DNA of 64,000 bases from Lawsonia intracellularis PHE/MN1-00. Its GTDB lineage: Bacteria > Desulfobacterota > Desulfovibrionia > Desulfovibrionales > Desulfovibrionaceae. Positions within the stretch are counted from its first letter, which is position 1. Each line of letters opens with the position of its first letter. The notes beneath the pieces were generated by a model that was not told the origin of the DNA, ran no database searches, and was given only the letters and a program-made list of their open reading frames with translations. Positions 8,209 through 17,083 of the stretch are shown here, piece after piece. Both the position numbers and the translations under genes were made by a program. The DNA lies in assembly GCF_000055945.1 (NCBI RefSeq), contig NC_008014.1:124001-188000 (forward strand), read 5' to 3'.

Positions 8209-8234
8209 CGCTATTCAGGGGAAATAGCGTTTTT
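8209..8234 (+). terminator. Intrinsic terminator after the gp45 gene
   Basis: CGCTATT (8209-8215) pairs with AATAGCG (8223-8229), with loop CAGGGGA and then five T. It lies 26 bases after the spike stop codon on the + strand and closes the first tail block. Confidence 0.8.
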
Positions 8235-8326
8235 GGTGATAGAGTTTCTAGTCCCCACAGGTTTATGACCTTTTTTGACCTAACAGAAAAGTACTACATA
8301 TTATATTAAGTTATATTAATGAAGGA

Positions 8327-9022
8327 TCAGATACTTGTTGTCGTTGATATTGGGTCTGTTTGTATACGTATCTTTTTTCCAGTAAGAGTAAATCTCATAA
8401 TACCAACAAGTCCATAAAAAACAGGGATCATAGAAACTGTAAAAAAGAGTTTCCAGGAATAGCTGTTACCAATAAGTGGAAGAATCTGTTCTGGAGGTAG
8501 AATCCCAAATAGCGACATCACACTGATAACAATAGATGTATCAATTAGAAGGGATATAGACGTACTACCACTACTTCTTAACCACAGATATTTACCTTTT
8601 GTTATTTTACGTATCCATAAATAAAAGATAATATCAAAAGCTTGGGAGATATAACAAGCTAGAATTGAACCAATAAAAGCTACACTATAAAATCCAAAGA
8701 CATTATGGAATGTATCATTATCAAGCTTTGACCATTCAGTAGCAGTAAGAGAATCCATAAACATAAGGATACCAGCAACAACAATATTAATTATGATGGC
8801 AAACTTTACACAAAAATTAGCTCGCTCTTTACTATAAAACTCAGTGATAAGGTCTGTAAGAAGGAATGTTAATGGATAGAGTATGGCACCTACCGAAATT
8901 TCAAATGTATGGAATGGCAAAATAGGTAATGCAACAAATTTTTGATAGGTAAGGTTACTTAGAACAATAAGGATAGAAAACAATCCACAAAGACCAGTGT
9001 ATACTTTTTCTGCTTTTGTCAT
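8327..9022 (-). CDS. yhhQ: Queuosine precursor transporter (YhhQ/VUT family)
   Basis: A 231-residue integral membrane protein with about six hydrophobic helices. It contains the family signature ILYPLTFLLTDLITEFYSKE near residue 50-70, and the later YISQAFDIIFYLWIR and RSSGSTSISLLIDTSIVI segments. YhhQ proteins take up queuosine precursors (preQ0/preQ1) used to modify tRNA wobble position 34. Full length. The gene is convergent with the phage tail operon and is the first cellular gene of the block that separates the two tail segments. No strong ribosome-binding site is visible. Confidence 0.9.
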   Translation of the reverse strand: MTKAEKVYTGLCGLFSILIVLSNLTYQKFVALPILPFHTFEISVGAILYPLTFLLTDLITEFYSKERANFCVKFAIIINIVVAGILMFMDSLTATEWSKLDNDTFHNVFGFYSVAFIGSILACYISQAFDIIFYLWIRKITKGKYLWLRSSGSTSISLLIDTSIVISVMSLFGILPPEQILPLIGNSYSWKLFFTVSMIPVFYGLVGIMRFTLTGKKIRIQTDPISTTTSI

Positions 9023-9349
9023 TGGAGTTCAAGAATATTATTATTTATAGGTTTTTTCTCTTTACTCAATCAGAATCAAGTAGAATATCTTATTATAAGA
9101 TATCGTTGTATAATGTCTAGGGGATATTTATTTTTTATTTGTAAATGTCATTAGCTCTAGTATACCAGTATAAAGGAATATCTTTCATGTCTAATTAAGG
9201 AATAGGATATCTAGGATTCAAGAGTAGTTTTTATAATGGAGGAGTTGTTTGTCGTTATTGTTATTGGATATTACATAGTGAACATGTAGTACCAATATTT
9301 TTTGTTTAGATACCCTATTTAATGTAGTTGTATCTAATTGGAGGGGGTA
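9023..9349. other. Intergenic region between yhhQ and ridA
   Basis: This 327-base AT-rich region has no supportable gene. It contains a short palindrome at 9087-9105 (ATATCTTAT, one base, ATAAGATAT). I looked for a preQ1-type aptamer ahead of yhhQ and could not make a convincing one. Confidence 0.5.
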
Positions 9350-9736
9350 TTACATGGGATCATTTGTTTTAACAGCAACAACTTCAACTTCAATTTGAGA
9401 GTGCTCACGGAGCATACTAGCAGCATGAAATCTACACTCAGGGTTGTATCCTAAGAAGAAGTGATCGTATATGCGTTTAACAAGTTTGTAGTTTGATGGG
9501 TTAACAAGAGTAATACTTACTTTTGTTACATGATGGAAGCCAAGGCCAGAGGCTGCTAGTGAAGCCTCTATATTTTTCATGACTTGTTGGGTTTGCTCTT
9601 CAATTGTTTCAGGGATAGTATTTGTTGATGGATCTCTTGGTAATTCACAGAGATAGATACACTCGTTTGTTAGAATATTTTGTGGATATGGATCTATAGG
9701 CCGTACAGGAGTAATAGCTGAAATAGCATTAATCAT
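9350..9736 (-). CDS. ridA: RidA family enamine/imine deaminase
   Basis: A 128-residue RidA (YjgF/YER057c/UK114) protein. It would hydrolyse reactive enamine/imine intermediates released by PLP enzymes such as threonine dehydratase. Family hallmarks are the start with AISAITPVRPIDPYPQN, the helix EEQTQQVMKNIEASLAASG, the HVTKVSITLVNPSNY strand, and near the C terminus ECRFHAASMLREHSQIEVEVVAV containing the conserved Arg. AAGGAT precedes the start. Cytosolic. It stands alone on the minus strand with 276 non-coding bases before the next gene. Confidence 0.88.
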   Translation of the reverse strand: MINAISAITPVRPIDPYPQNILTNECIYLCELPRDPSTNTIPETIEEQTQQVMKNIEASLAASGLGFHHVTKVSITLVNPSNYKLVKRIYDHFFLGYNPECRFHAASMLREHSQIEVEVVAVKTNDPM

Positions 9737-10012
9737 AGTTTTATCCTTATAGACTAACTGGGTGAGTATGTCATAGAGTGGAAAAGGAAGATAAAGGCAT
9801 TGTAAGAAGGGGAAATGTGGTATTATTAAGATGCTTGTACTTTAATATATATGACAGAATAAAAGATTGACAAGAGGGTAAGAGCTTTTTTGTTATGTAT
9901 TACTAATAATTACTAGCTATTTTTTTTAGTAGTATATATAGTAGATAGTTCTTTTTAGAAGGAAATAAAGGATAAGTTAATAAGCAGTTAGTAGAACAAG
10001 ATAATTGTTGTA

Positions 10013-11005
10013 TTAATCATCCCAAATTTTTATATGTTTCAATAGTTGATTATATGTTTTGCGATAGGCATAACTAGAGAGTTTCTTTAGAGTCGCTTTT
10101 GTTGATATCTGCTTAGCTTGTTGGGCTATATTAAAAAGAGAAAACCATTTATCTATAATATGTTGTCTTGTAAAAGTATTTGCTTGTATTTTATAATGAT
10201 TAAGAATGCGTGTATATTCTTCAGGATGTTGTTTCATTCTTTGAATGTATTGAATAATATCGTTTGTTGATTGAACCTCAAAGTAGTCATCGGGATGTTT
10301 TCGTAATGCTTGATAGGCAGGTTCTGCTCCAAGAAGCGCAGGAGTATTTGCATGCCAAGCATTAAATAATTTTGAAGGAGGTTTTGTATTCAATACATAT
10401 TTAGAAACTTTAGGCCGCCAAGCAAGAATAAGATCTGTATTGGAGTAATCCATCCAATTGCCTGCATTCATTACATGCAGTTTGATATTGATATCTTTTA
10501 ATCTTTGGATAAAAGCTGGAGAATGGATAGCAGGGGGTAAATATTGTGCACTACCAGGAATAGATATTCGTTCGATTGTTGTTCCTCTAAGAGGATTTCT
10601 TGGTATGAGGCCTGGTTGTATCCATAGTGGGATATAATGGACACGTTGTGTTTGAGGGATGGCAGGATTTTGTATAATACGTATTCCGGAATAAGGGACT
10701 TTTGGTCTATCTGCTTGGACAACAATAGGATAACAATTAAAAAGACCATAACACGGTTTTGCATGATCGTAATGGAAAATGGATATAGCGTCAGGCATTC
10801 CATGTTCTACAATTTTAAATGTATATCCTTTTGTATCAGATAAATGAGAGAGAATAATCCATGTTTGTAAAAGCCATACATCTACACCACTTGTAAGTTC
10901 TGGAGCAATCTCCTCTATAGAGCATTCACCTTTTGCTGCTTTTTTGAGCTGGTTTGACCATTTAGCTTGATGATGTCGGGGAATAACAAAGTAGATTATA
11001 CACAT
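10013..11005 (-). CDS. Glycosyltransferase-like protein, function unassigned
   Basis: A 330-residue soluble protein that I cannot place in a named family. The C-terminal half resembles a GT-B glycosyltransferase. It has a strand-loop with TDLILAWRPKVSKYVLNTKP, then the donor-site-like segment LFNAWHANTPALLGAEPAY, then EVQSTNDIIQYIQRMKQHP and a terminal helix as seen in capsule and LPS transferases. It lies 85 bases downstream of fcl on the same strand, separated by an A-rich tract, which suggests co-transcription and a role in adding fucose or a related sugar. No signal peptide or membrane helix. Inference only. Confidence 0.6.
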   Translation of the reverse strand: MCIIYFVIPRHHQAKWSNQLKKAAKGECSIEEIAPELTSGVDVWLLQTWIILSHLSDTKGYTFKIVEHGMPDAISIFHYDHAKPCYGLFNCYPIVVQADRPKVPYSGIRIIQNPAIPQTQRVHYIPLWIQPGLIPRNPLRGTTIERISIPGSAQYLPPAIHSPAFIQRLKDINIKLHVMNAGNWMDYSNTDLILAWRPKVSKYVLNTKPPSKLFNAWHANTPALLGAEPAYQALRKHPDDYFEVQSTNDIIQYIQRMKQHPEEYTRILNHYKIQANTFTRQHIIDKWFSLFNIAQQAKQISTKATLKKLSSYAYRKTYNQLLKHIKIWDD

Positions 11006-11090
11006 AGTTGGTTATCTTTTTTTTTTTTTACAAACCCTACTAAAGTAGACACTAATAAACATAGATTATAAAAAATAGTATTATACCATA

Positions 11091-12032
11091 TTATATATTG
11101 TTATTTATTATATGTTGTAAATACCAATTATATGTTTTTTTGATTCCTTCATAGAGAGATATTGTTGGTTTCCAACCAAGGCTTTTAATTTTTGAAATAT
11201 CTAACCATTTTTGAGGAGTGCCATCTGGTTTTGATGGATCGGTTACAATTTCTCCCTTAAATCCTACAACATCTGCAATAGTTTTTGAAAGACTATAGAT
11301 AGTACAATCTTCCCCATAGCCTACATTGATAGGCTCTAGTTCTGAGTATTTCTCCATTAAGAGTAGACAGGCAGAAGCTACGTCTTCTACATATAAAAAT
11401 TCTCTTCGTGGAGTGCCAGTTCCCCAAATAGTTACATATGGTAAATTATTAACCATGGCTTCATGGAAGCGTCTTAAAAGAGCAGGTAAAACATGACTTT
11501 CTGTAAGATGGAAGTTGTCTCGAGGTCCATAAAGGTTTGTAGGCATAATACTGATGGCATCAAAACCATATTGTTTTCTATATGCCTGACAGAGTTTTAT
11601 CCCTGCAATTTTGGCAATAGCATACCATTCATTGGTGGGTTCAAGAGGACCAGTAAGTAAGTATTCTTCTTTAATTGGTTGAGGACAGTCTCGTGGATAG
11701 ATACAAGATGAACCTAAAAATAAAAATTTTTTTACACCATATGTATATGCTGTTTGGATAACATTTGTTTGTATTTGGAGATTATCAGAGATAAATGTTG
11801 CTGGATAAATATTATTTGCCTGAATGCCTCCAACTTTAGCGGCAGAAAAAAAGACATATTCAGGACGTTCTGTTGCAAAAAAGGATTCTACAGCTGCTTG
11901 ATTTCGTAAATCAAGTTCTTCTTTTGTACGTGTAATAAGATTGGTATATCCAGCAGATTGTAATGTTTGGACAAGCGCACTTCCTACTAAACCACGATGT
12001 CCGGCAATATAAATACAAGCATTTTTTTTCAT
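11091..12032 (-). CDS. fcl: GDP-L-fucose synthase
   Basis: A 313-residue extended short-chain dehydrogenase that performs the epimerase/reductase step turning GDP-4-keto-6-deoxymannose into GDP-L-fucose with NADPH. It shows the glycine-rich NADP motif GHRGLVGSAL at residues ~9-18, the SAAKVGGI segment, the substrate motif SSCIYPRDCPQPI, the catalytic Tyr-X3-Lys in YAIAKIAG near residue 136, and MPTNLYGPRDNFHL. Length is normal. Its partner Gmd is encoded divergently 2.5 kb away with dnaB between them, so the usual gmd-fcl pair is split but the pathway is complete within this window. Confidence 0.95.
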   Translation of the reverse strand: MKKNACIYIAGHRGLVGSALVQTLQSAGYTNLITRTKEELDLRNQAAVESFFATERPEYVFFSAAKVGGIQANNIYPATFISDNLQIQTNVIQTAYTYGVKKFLFLGSSCIYPRDCPQPIKEEYLLTGPLEPTNEWYAIAKIAGIKLCQAYRKQYGFDAISIMPTNLYGPRDNFHLTESHVLPALLRRFHEAMVNNLPYVTIWGTGTPRREFLYVEDVASACLLLMEKYSELEPINVGYGEDCTIYSLSKTIADVVGFKGEIVTDPSKPDGTPQKWLDISKIKSLGWKPTISLYEGIKKTYNWYLQHIINNNI

Positions 12033-12394
12033 AATAACACTTTGTATATAGATTGGTAAGATGTATTCTATATTATACTAGAATGAAGATATAGCAAGTG
12101 TAGTAGATATCATAGAAATATGCTTTGTTCTGTACTTGTGGTATATTCAACAAGCAAGCCTTTAAGGTGTTAGTTAATAGAAAATAAAGTTGGGTATACA
12201 GATACTGGCGTGAGTAAGTATGGATTATAGCATAAAGTGATAGTGGCTTATACTAATAAATAGAGTACCATTAACATGGTGTATGTTGAGGTAATGGGTT
12301 ATATTATATTCACAGGACGTATGAGTGTATTTTTTAGATAATGTAATGTGTTTCTAATAAAAGTTGGGGCCAATGTATAAATATGTTGATATAA
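12033..12394. other. Intergenic region between fcl and dnaB
   Basis: These 362 bases lie between dnaB and fcl, both on the minus strand. I see no gene, RNA or strong hairpin; it would hold the fcl promoter. Confidence 0.5.
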
Positions 12395-13753
12395 TTATTT
12401 TGAAAGTTCTTCAAAGGCAGTATATCGAGGAAGGAAGGAAAGTTCGACTGTACCTGTCCGACCATTACGGTGTTTTCCAATAATGAGTTCAGCAATACCT
12501 TTTTTAGGATTATCTTCTTTTTTATTATACACTTCATCTCGATAGATAAACATAACAAGATCAGAGTCTTGTTCTATAGCTCCAGATTCTCGTAAATCTG
12601 AAAGTAAAGGTCTTTTATCTGCACGTTCTTCAAGTCTTCTATTAAGTTGTGAGAGGGCGACAACAGGAATATTTAACTCTTTTGCTAGAGCTTTAAGAGA
12701 ACGAGAAATATCAGAGATTTCAAGTTCCCGTGAGTCTGCTTTTCGTGGAGAACGTAGCAGTTGAAGGTAGTCTACAACTATAAGATCAAGGTTATGTTCT
12801 ATTTTAAGTCTACGTGCTTGTGAGCGAAGTTCTAACATAGTGAGTGCTGGTGTTTCATTGATATAAAGAGGTGCGTTATTAAGCAATTCTGTGGTTTGGA
12901 ATAGACGCTCTCCTTCTTCTGGACTCAAGCGTCCACTGCAAAGGTTATCATATGGAATTTTCCCCCATAAGCTGGCCATGCGTTGTATAAGTTGTTTATC
13001 TGACATTTCAAGGGAAAAAATACCTACAGTTGCTTTTTGTGTGATTGCTGCTCGCATAGCAAGGTTTAGTGCTAGAGCTGTCTTCCCCATTGCAGGTCTG
13101 GCTGCAATAATAATGAGATCTGAAGGCTGTAAACCTCTTGTAATTTGATCAAGAGCTTTGTATCCGGTAGGGAGCCCTGTGACGCCATGTGTTGCTGGTT
13201 GCATGGCTGTATTAAGGAGATCATTAATAAGTGAATGTACAGGCTTAAAGACACCTACATTTTTTCTAGCAGATACATTCATGATGGATTGTTCTGCTTT
13301 ATCTAAAAGGGTTGAAAGTTCTTGAGTTGTATCAAATCCTGACGTAACAATACTTGAGCCAGCTTCAATAAGACTACGTTGTATAGCTTTTTCATGAACA
13401 ATTTTTGCATAAAATTCAGCATTGGCAGCACTAACACCTAATTGAACAAGTTCACTTAGATATGATGCTCCACCTATAGCTTCAAGTTGATTTTTATCAC
13501 GGAGCTTTTGAGCTAATGTTACTAGATCTATAGGTTGGTTCTGGCTATATAAAGTAATGGCTGTAAAGAAAAGAATTTGATGCTGAGGGAAATAAAAATC
13601 TTCTGCTTGTAAGTCGATAGCCATTTGTGGTGCTATAGATTTACGTAATAATAGTCCTGCAAGAACGGCTTGTTCTGCTTCAAGGCTATGTGGAGGAACA
13701 CGTAGTGTAAGATCTTGTGTAGCTTTTTGAAGACGTTCCTTTGTTTTAGCCAT
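12395..13753 (-). CDS. dnaB: Replicative DNA helicase DnaB
   Basis: A 452-residue hexameric replicative helicase. The N-terminal helical collar starts SLEAEQAVLAGLLLR. The RecA-like motor follows with Walker A in ARPAMGKTALALN (about residue 218), the EMSDKQLIQRM segment, Walker B in IVVDYLQLLRSP, and the SQLNRRLEERADKRP and RESGAIEQDSDLVMFIYRDE motifs. It has no intein and is full length. As a core replication gene it marks this stretch as chromosomal rather than phage DNA, although Mu-like tail genes flank it on both sides at a distance. Confidence 0.97.
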   Translation of the reverse strand: MAKTKERLQKATQDLTLRVPPHSLEAEQAVLAGLLLRKSIAPQMAIDLQAEDFYFPQHQILFFTAITLYSQNQPIDLVTLAQKLRDKNQLEAIGGASYLSELVQLGVSAANAEFYAKIVHEKAIQRSLIEAGSSIVTSGFDTTQELSTLLDKAEQSIMNVSARKNVGVFKPVHSLINDLLNTAMQPATHGVTGLPTGYKALDQITRGLQPSDLIIIAARPAMGKTALALNLAMRAAITQKATVGIFSLEMSDKQLIQRMASLWGKIPYDNLCSGRLSPEEGERLFQTTELLNNAPLYINETPALTMLELRSQARRLKIEHNLDLIVVDYLQLLRSPRKADSRELEISDISRSLKALAKELNIPVVALSQLNRRLEERADKRPLLSDLRESGAIEQDSDLVMFIYRDEVYNKKEDNPKKGIAELIIGKHRNGRTGTVELSFLPRYTAFEELSK

Positions 13754-14090
13754 AGATACTTCCCATTATATGGATATAATAAACAACAAGTAGTATGTAT
13801 ATATTTTTTGAAAGTATATCCATGTCTATATGTATATCATTTGAAAGATAAACAGCCAAGATCTGGTATAGTCATAGGGTAGTTATTTTAATTATAGTTA
13901 GATAAGGAGTAACCGTTTTTAATTTCAAAGAATTTAAATCCTACTTATAACCTTATATGGTAAAGCTATAATGATTGAAATAAGAGGTTTAATATATTTT
14001 ATTTTGTATTTTAAATAGGTTAGATACAAAATATATTATTATGTTCTGAAGAACTTGCCAACTTTTTTTTCTTGTTTATTATATCTAATA

Positions 14091-14359
14091 GGTAATTTTA
14101 ATTAAAAACTTTTAACCCTTTTAAGAGACTATGTTTTTTAAGTAGCCTTGGAAAAACCTTTAAACTTTTTTTAAGAGGTCTTGTCCTTTAGGTAACTTTA
14201 GTTAAAAAACTTTTAAACCTTTTAAGAGACTATGTTTTTTAAGTAGCCTTGGAAAAATCCTTAAACTTTTTTTAAGAGGTCTTGTCCCTTAGGTAACTTT
14301 AGTTAAAAAACTTTTAAACCTTTTAAGAGACTATGTTTTTTAAGTAGCCTTGGAAAAAC
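14091..14359. repeat. Tandem repeat, 101-bp unit, about 2.7 copies
   Basis: The block containing TTTTAAGAGACTATGTTTTT recurs at 101-base spacing (AAGAGAC at 14123, 14224 and 14325) with few mismatches. Each unit itself contains two related ~50-base halves, TTTTAAGAGACTATGTTTTT and TTTTAAGAGGTCTTGTCCTT. The array is non-coding and lies about 230 bases upstream of gmd and 340 bases upstream of dnaB, within the 820-base gene-free region 13754-14589. Confidence 0.85.
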
Positions 14360-14371
14360 TGAAGTCTATTT

Positions 14372-14410
14372 TAAGACCACGTCAACCTTAGGGAAGATGA
14401 CGTGGTCTTA
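14372..14410. repeat. 13-bp perfect inverted repeat after the tandem array
   Basis: TAAGACCACGTCA (14372-14384) pairs with TGACGTGGTCTTA (14398-14410) around a 13-base loop. The T-run expected of a terminator is missing, so this may be an operator-like site or RNA hairpin in the gmd leader. Confidence 0.7.
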
Positions 14411-14589
14411 CTATTTGTGATAATGTATCTTGATATGTTTTTACAGGATATTTTTTTGAGGTATGTTTATTTATCTTGTATAGTTATTGAAATAGTTCTT
14501 ATTTTGCTTCATTATTATGATAATTGTAGTATCTAATAGGAATCAGGTTTAGCTGTAGGTTAAAATAAATAACTATGGTAGGTTACTTT

Positions 14590-15735
14590 ATGAAGCGTGC
14601 ACTTATTACAGGAATAACAGGTCAGGATGGGGCATATCTTGCAGAATTCCTTATCCGTAAAGGATATGAAGTTCATGGTATTAAGCGTCGCTCGTCCCTT
14701 TTTAATACAGATCGTATTGATCATCTTTATCAAGATCCTCAGGTAGAGAATAGGAAGTTAATCCTTCACTATGGTGATCTTACAGATGCTACAAATCTTA
14801 TCCGTGTTATTCAAGAAGTCCAACCAGATGAGTTATATAATTTAGCAGCTCAAAGTCATGTAAAAGTTTCTTTTGAATCTCCAGAATATACAGCTAATGT
14901 GGATGGCCTTGGTGCTTTGAGGCTTCTTGAAGCCATTCGTATTTTGAATCTTATAGATAAAACTCGTTATTATCAGGCTTCGACATCAGAATTGTATGGG
15001 CTTGCTCAAGAGATACCTCAGACAGAGAAGACGCCTTTTTATCCACGTTCTCCATATGCATGTGCAAAACTCTATGCTTATTGGATAACAGTCAATTATC
15101 GTGAAGCATATGGAATGTATGCTTGTAATGGTATTTTGTTTAATCATGAGTCTCCATTACGTGGGGAGACATTTGTTACACGTAAGATTACCCGAGGATT
15201 AGCAAGAATTGCACTTGGACTTATGTCAACATTGTATCTTGGAAACCTTGATGCATTAAGAGACTGGGGACATTCTCGAGATTATATACAAATGCAGTGG
15301 CTTATGTTGCAGCAGGATAAACCAGAAGACTATGTTATTGCAACAGGACGTCAGATATCAGTAAGAGAGTTTGTAAATATTGCTGCTAACGAGTTAGGTA
15401 TTACACTTTCTTGGAAAGGATCAGGGGTAGATGAGCAGGCTATTATTGAAACTATTGATGCTACAAAGCTTGCTCAAATGCTTAGACGTCCTGTGTCAGA
15501 AGCGCCATTAAAAGTTGGACAGGTTATTATAAAAATTGATCCTCGTCAGTTTAGGCCAACAGAAGTAGACTCTTTAATTGGAGATGCTTCAAAAGCACAG
15601 CAAAAGCTTGGATGGAAGCCAATGATTTCTTTTGAATCAATGGTGACAGAAATGCTCCAAGAAGATATATCACTAGCTACCCGCGATGCCGTTTGTAAGA
15701 TTGCTGGCTTTAAGGCATTTAATCATGATGAGTAA
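14590..15735 (+). CDS. gmd: GDP-mannose 4,6-dehydratase
   Basis: A 381-residue enzyme that converts GDP-D-mannose to GDP-4-keto-6-deoxy-D-mannose, the first step to GDP-L-fucose. The NAD(P) motif [14 protein letters not shown] lies at the N terminus. [34 protein letters not shown], the catalytic STSELYG and YACAK (about residues 156-160), and [18 protein letters not shown] are all present. The C-terminal [20 protein letters not shown] segment is the long-form Gmd type. I prefer ATG 14590, giving MKRALITG, with GGTAGG just upstream, over ATG 14575. Fcl nearby completes the pathway. Confidence 0.95.
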   Translation: MKRALITGITGQDGAYLAEFLIRKGYEVHGIKRRSSLFNTDRIDHLYQDPQVENRKLILHYGDLTDATNLIRVIQEVQPDELYNLAAQSHVKVSFESPEYTANVDGLGALRLLEAIRILNLIDKTRYYQASTSELYGLAQEIPQTEKTPFYPRSPYACAKLYAYWITVNYREAYGMYACNGILFNHESPLRGETFVTRKITRGLARIALGLMSTLYLGNLDALRDWGHSRDYIQMQWLMLQQDKPEDYVIATGRQISVREFVNIAANELGITLSWKGSGVDEQAIIETIDATKLAQMLRRPVSEAPLKVGQVIIKIDPRQFRPTEVDSLIGDASKAQQKLGWKPMISFESMVTEMLQEDISLATRDAVCKIAGFKAFNHDE

Positions 15736-16125
15736 CACTACATGTCTATTATTTAGTTATTACTTTTATTCAGAATGTTAGTATATTATATTTAGTCTAA
15801 ATGTTATACCGTATATTACTGTTAATCATATAATATATAGTTATAAATTTCAATATGTAATCTGCTAACATAGTTTACTCTATATTTTTTTCTACAAAAT
15901 AGTATAATATAAATTAAGACATTTTTAAGTATATATGTAATGTATAAATATTATTATGAATAAACATATAAGATTTTTATATTGTATTTTTAAATAGATA
16001 AGCCTATTAATTTCTTTATTAGGTATATACTATAACAAATTAACTCTTATTTTATAGGTGTTATTTGACATTATATAGAAATATAGTTCTATTTTCAATG
16101 AGTATAGAATAGGCCAAATGAAAGA
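15736..16125. other. AT-rich gene-free region
   Basis: These 390 bases between gmd and the XRE gene are extremely A/T-rich. I see no gene, and no convincing terminator for gmd. Confidence 0.5.
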
Positions 16126-16452
16126 ATGAATAATAATTTTTCTAAAAATTTAGGCCTTATTATTAGAGCTATTAGAACTAAACATAAAGATGAAATAGTA
16201 TTAGATAGACTTGCAGAACTCTCAGGATTAACAAAACGTTATATCCAGATGATTGAAAGAGGAGAACGAAATATAACTGTTATAAATCTTTTCCCATTAG
16301 CAAACGCTTTGGATATACCAATTATACAACTTATAGAATATCTTAATTATACATTAGAACATGGTAGTTTACCAGACTTTCTTCTTGAAGTACTACCAAT
16401 TAAGAAAGTTGGACGGCCTAAAAAGAATAAAATACGTAATACAATGTCTTAA
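16126..16452 (+). CDS. XRE-family helix-turn-helix regulator
   Basis: A 108-residue protein whose N-terminal two-thirds is a Cro/C1-type helix-turn-helix domain. LGLIIRAIRTKH is followed by DRLAELSGLTKRYIQMIERG at residues ~24-43, the recognition element, and NLFPLANALDIPIIQLI. The C terminus has the AT-hook-like basic stretch KKVGRPKKNKIR, which could add minor-groove contacts. Phage repressors and orphan chromosomal regulators share this architecture. Placed between prophage parts and next to a holin-like gene, it may derive from the prophage; targets are unknown. A strong terminator follows. Confidence 0.8.
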   Translation: MNNNFSKNLGLIIRAIRTKHKDEIVLDRLAELSGLTKRYIQMIERGERNITVINLFPLANALDIPIIQLIEYLNYTLEHGSLPDFLLEVLPIKKVGRPKKNKIRNTMS

Positions 16453-16511
16453 CATTATTAATAGTTATAGTTGATAGTATTAATTTAGTTAATGGATGGT
16501 TTTTTTGATAA

Positions 16512-16548
16512 TAAAAAAAAAGACTGAATTTCGTCAGTCTTTTTTTTA
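16512..16548. terminator. Intrinsic terminator after the XRE gene
   Basis: AAGACTGA (16520-16527) pairs with TCAGTCTT (16534-16541) around ATTTCG, with an A-run before and a T-run after. It can act in both directions but serves the upstream + strand gene. Confidence 0.88.
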
Positions 16549-16608
16549 TCAAAAGAAGACCTATTCTTTTTTCCTTTAGTAAGTTTTTTGAAAAAAGGAA
16601 GAGGAACT

Positions 16609-16983
16609 ATGCATTGTAACGTAAAGTTTGTTAATAAAGTATGTAGTGCTAGAAGATGGTTTAGTATATGTGTTATCCTTACGGTGTTATTATTTTTAGC
16701 TTTAGTTATTTTTTCACCAAGGCAACTACCTGTTATCCATTATAAATTTGCATTATGTCTTTTAGCTGGTTTGGCTGGTTATTGGCTTGATCGTGTACTT
16801 TTTCCTTTTGCTAATCCTAGTGGCTATCTATGTGAAGATTGGAAAGAACATATTAATGGGTGTCAAACTGGACGTGCTGATTACCCAATAGTGATAGAAT
16901 ATCAAAAAAGTTTTTGTACGGCTATGTTACGTCAAGCAGCTATTGTTGTAGGAACAATGTTAGCTGTAAGTTTAGGATTATAA
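16609..16983 (+). CDS. Putative phage holin / small membrane protein
   Basis: A 124-residue protein with two to three hydrophobic helices: one near residues 15-35, a second around LCLLAGLAGYWLDRVLFPFA, and a third at the C terminus (AAIVVGTMLAVSLGL). The motif GYWLDRVLFPFANP matches a family of putative phage holins found in Mu-like prophages of Desulfovibrionaceae and Proteobacteria. Holins set lysis timing by forming inner-membrane holes. I used ATG 16609, which has GGAAGAGGAA upstream, instead of a TTG 21 bases earlier. No endolysin gene is adjacent, so it looks like a detached lysis gene. Family call by recognition, moderate certainty. Confidence 0.6.
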   Translation: MHCNVKFVNKVCSARRWFSICVILTVLLFLALVIFSPRQLPVIHYKFALCLLAGLAGYWLDRVLFPFANPSGYLCEDWKEHINGCQTGRADYPIVIEYQKSFCTAMLRQAAIVVGTMLAVSLGL

Positions 16984-17083
16984 GTTTTTTGTTAGGCGTT
17001 AACAGCAGGACGTGTATGTTAGCGTCTAACATATGTTAACACATACTCCTCTCCCTACTTTTTATAACATATTTTAATCGAAT

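Noticed and set aside
8183-8326. Duplication or insertion-sequence footprint at the tail split
   Set aside because: Comparison by eye of 8183-8326 with 19108-19396 gave no convincing direct or inverted repeat.
9023-9349. preQ1 riboswitch ahead of yhhQ
   Set aside because: The short palindrome at 9087-9105 does not fit the preQ1 aptamer pattern and no C-rich loop or A-rich tail arrangement could be matched.
10498-10843. Overlapping small frames inside the glycosyltransferase-like gene
   Set aside because: No start signals or family resemblance; the longer gene explains the region.
14091-14359. CRISPR array
   Set aside because: Repeats are contiguous with no unique spacers, and no cas genes are present.
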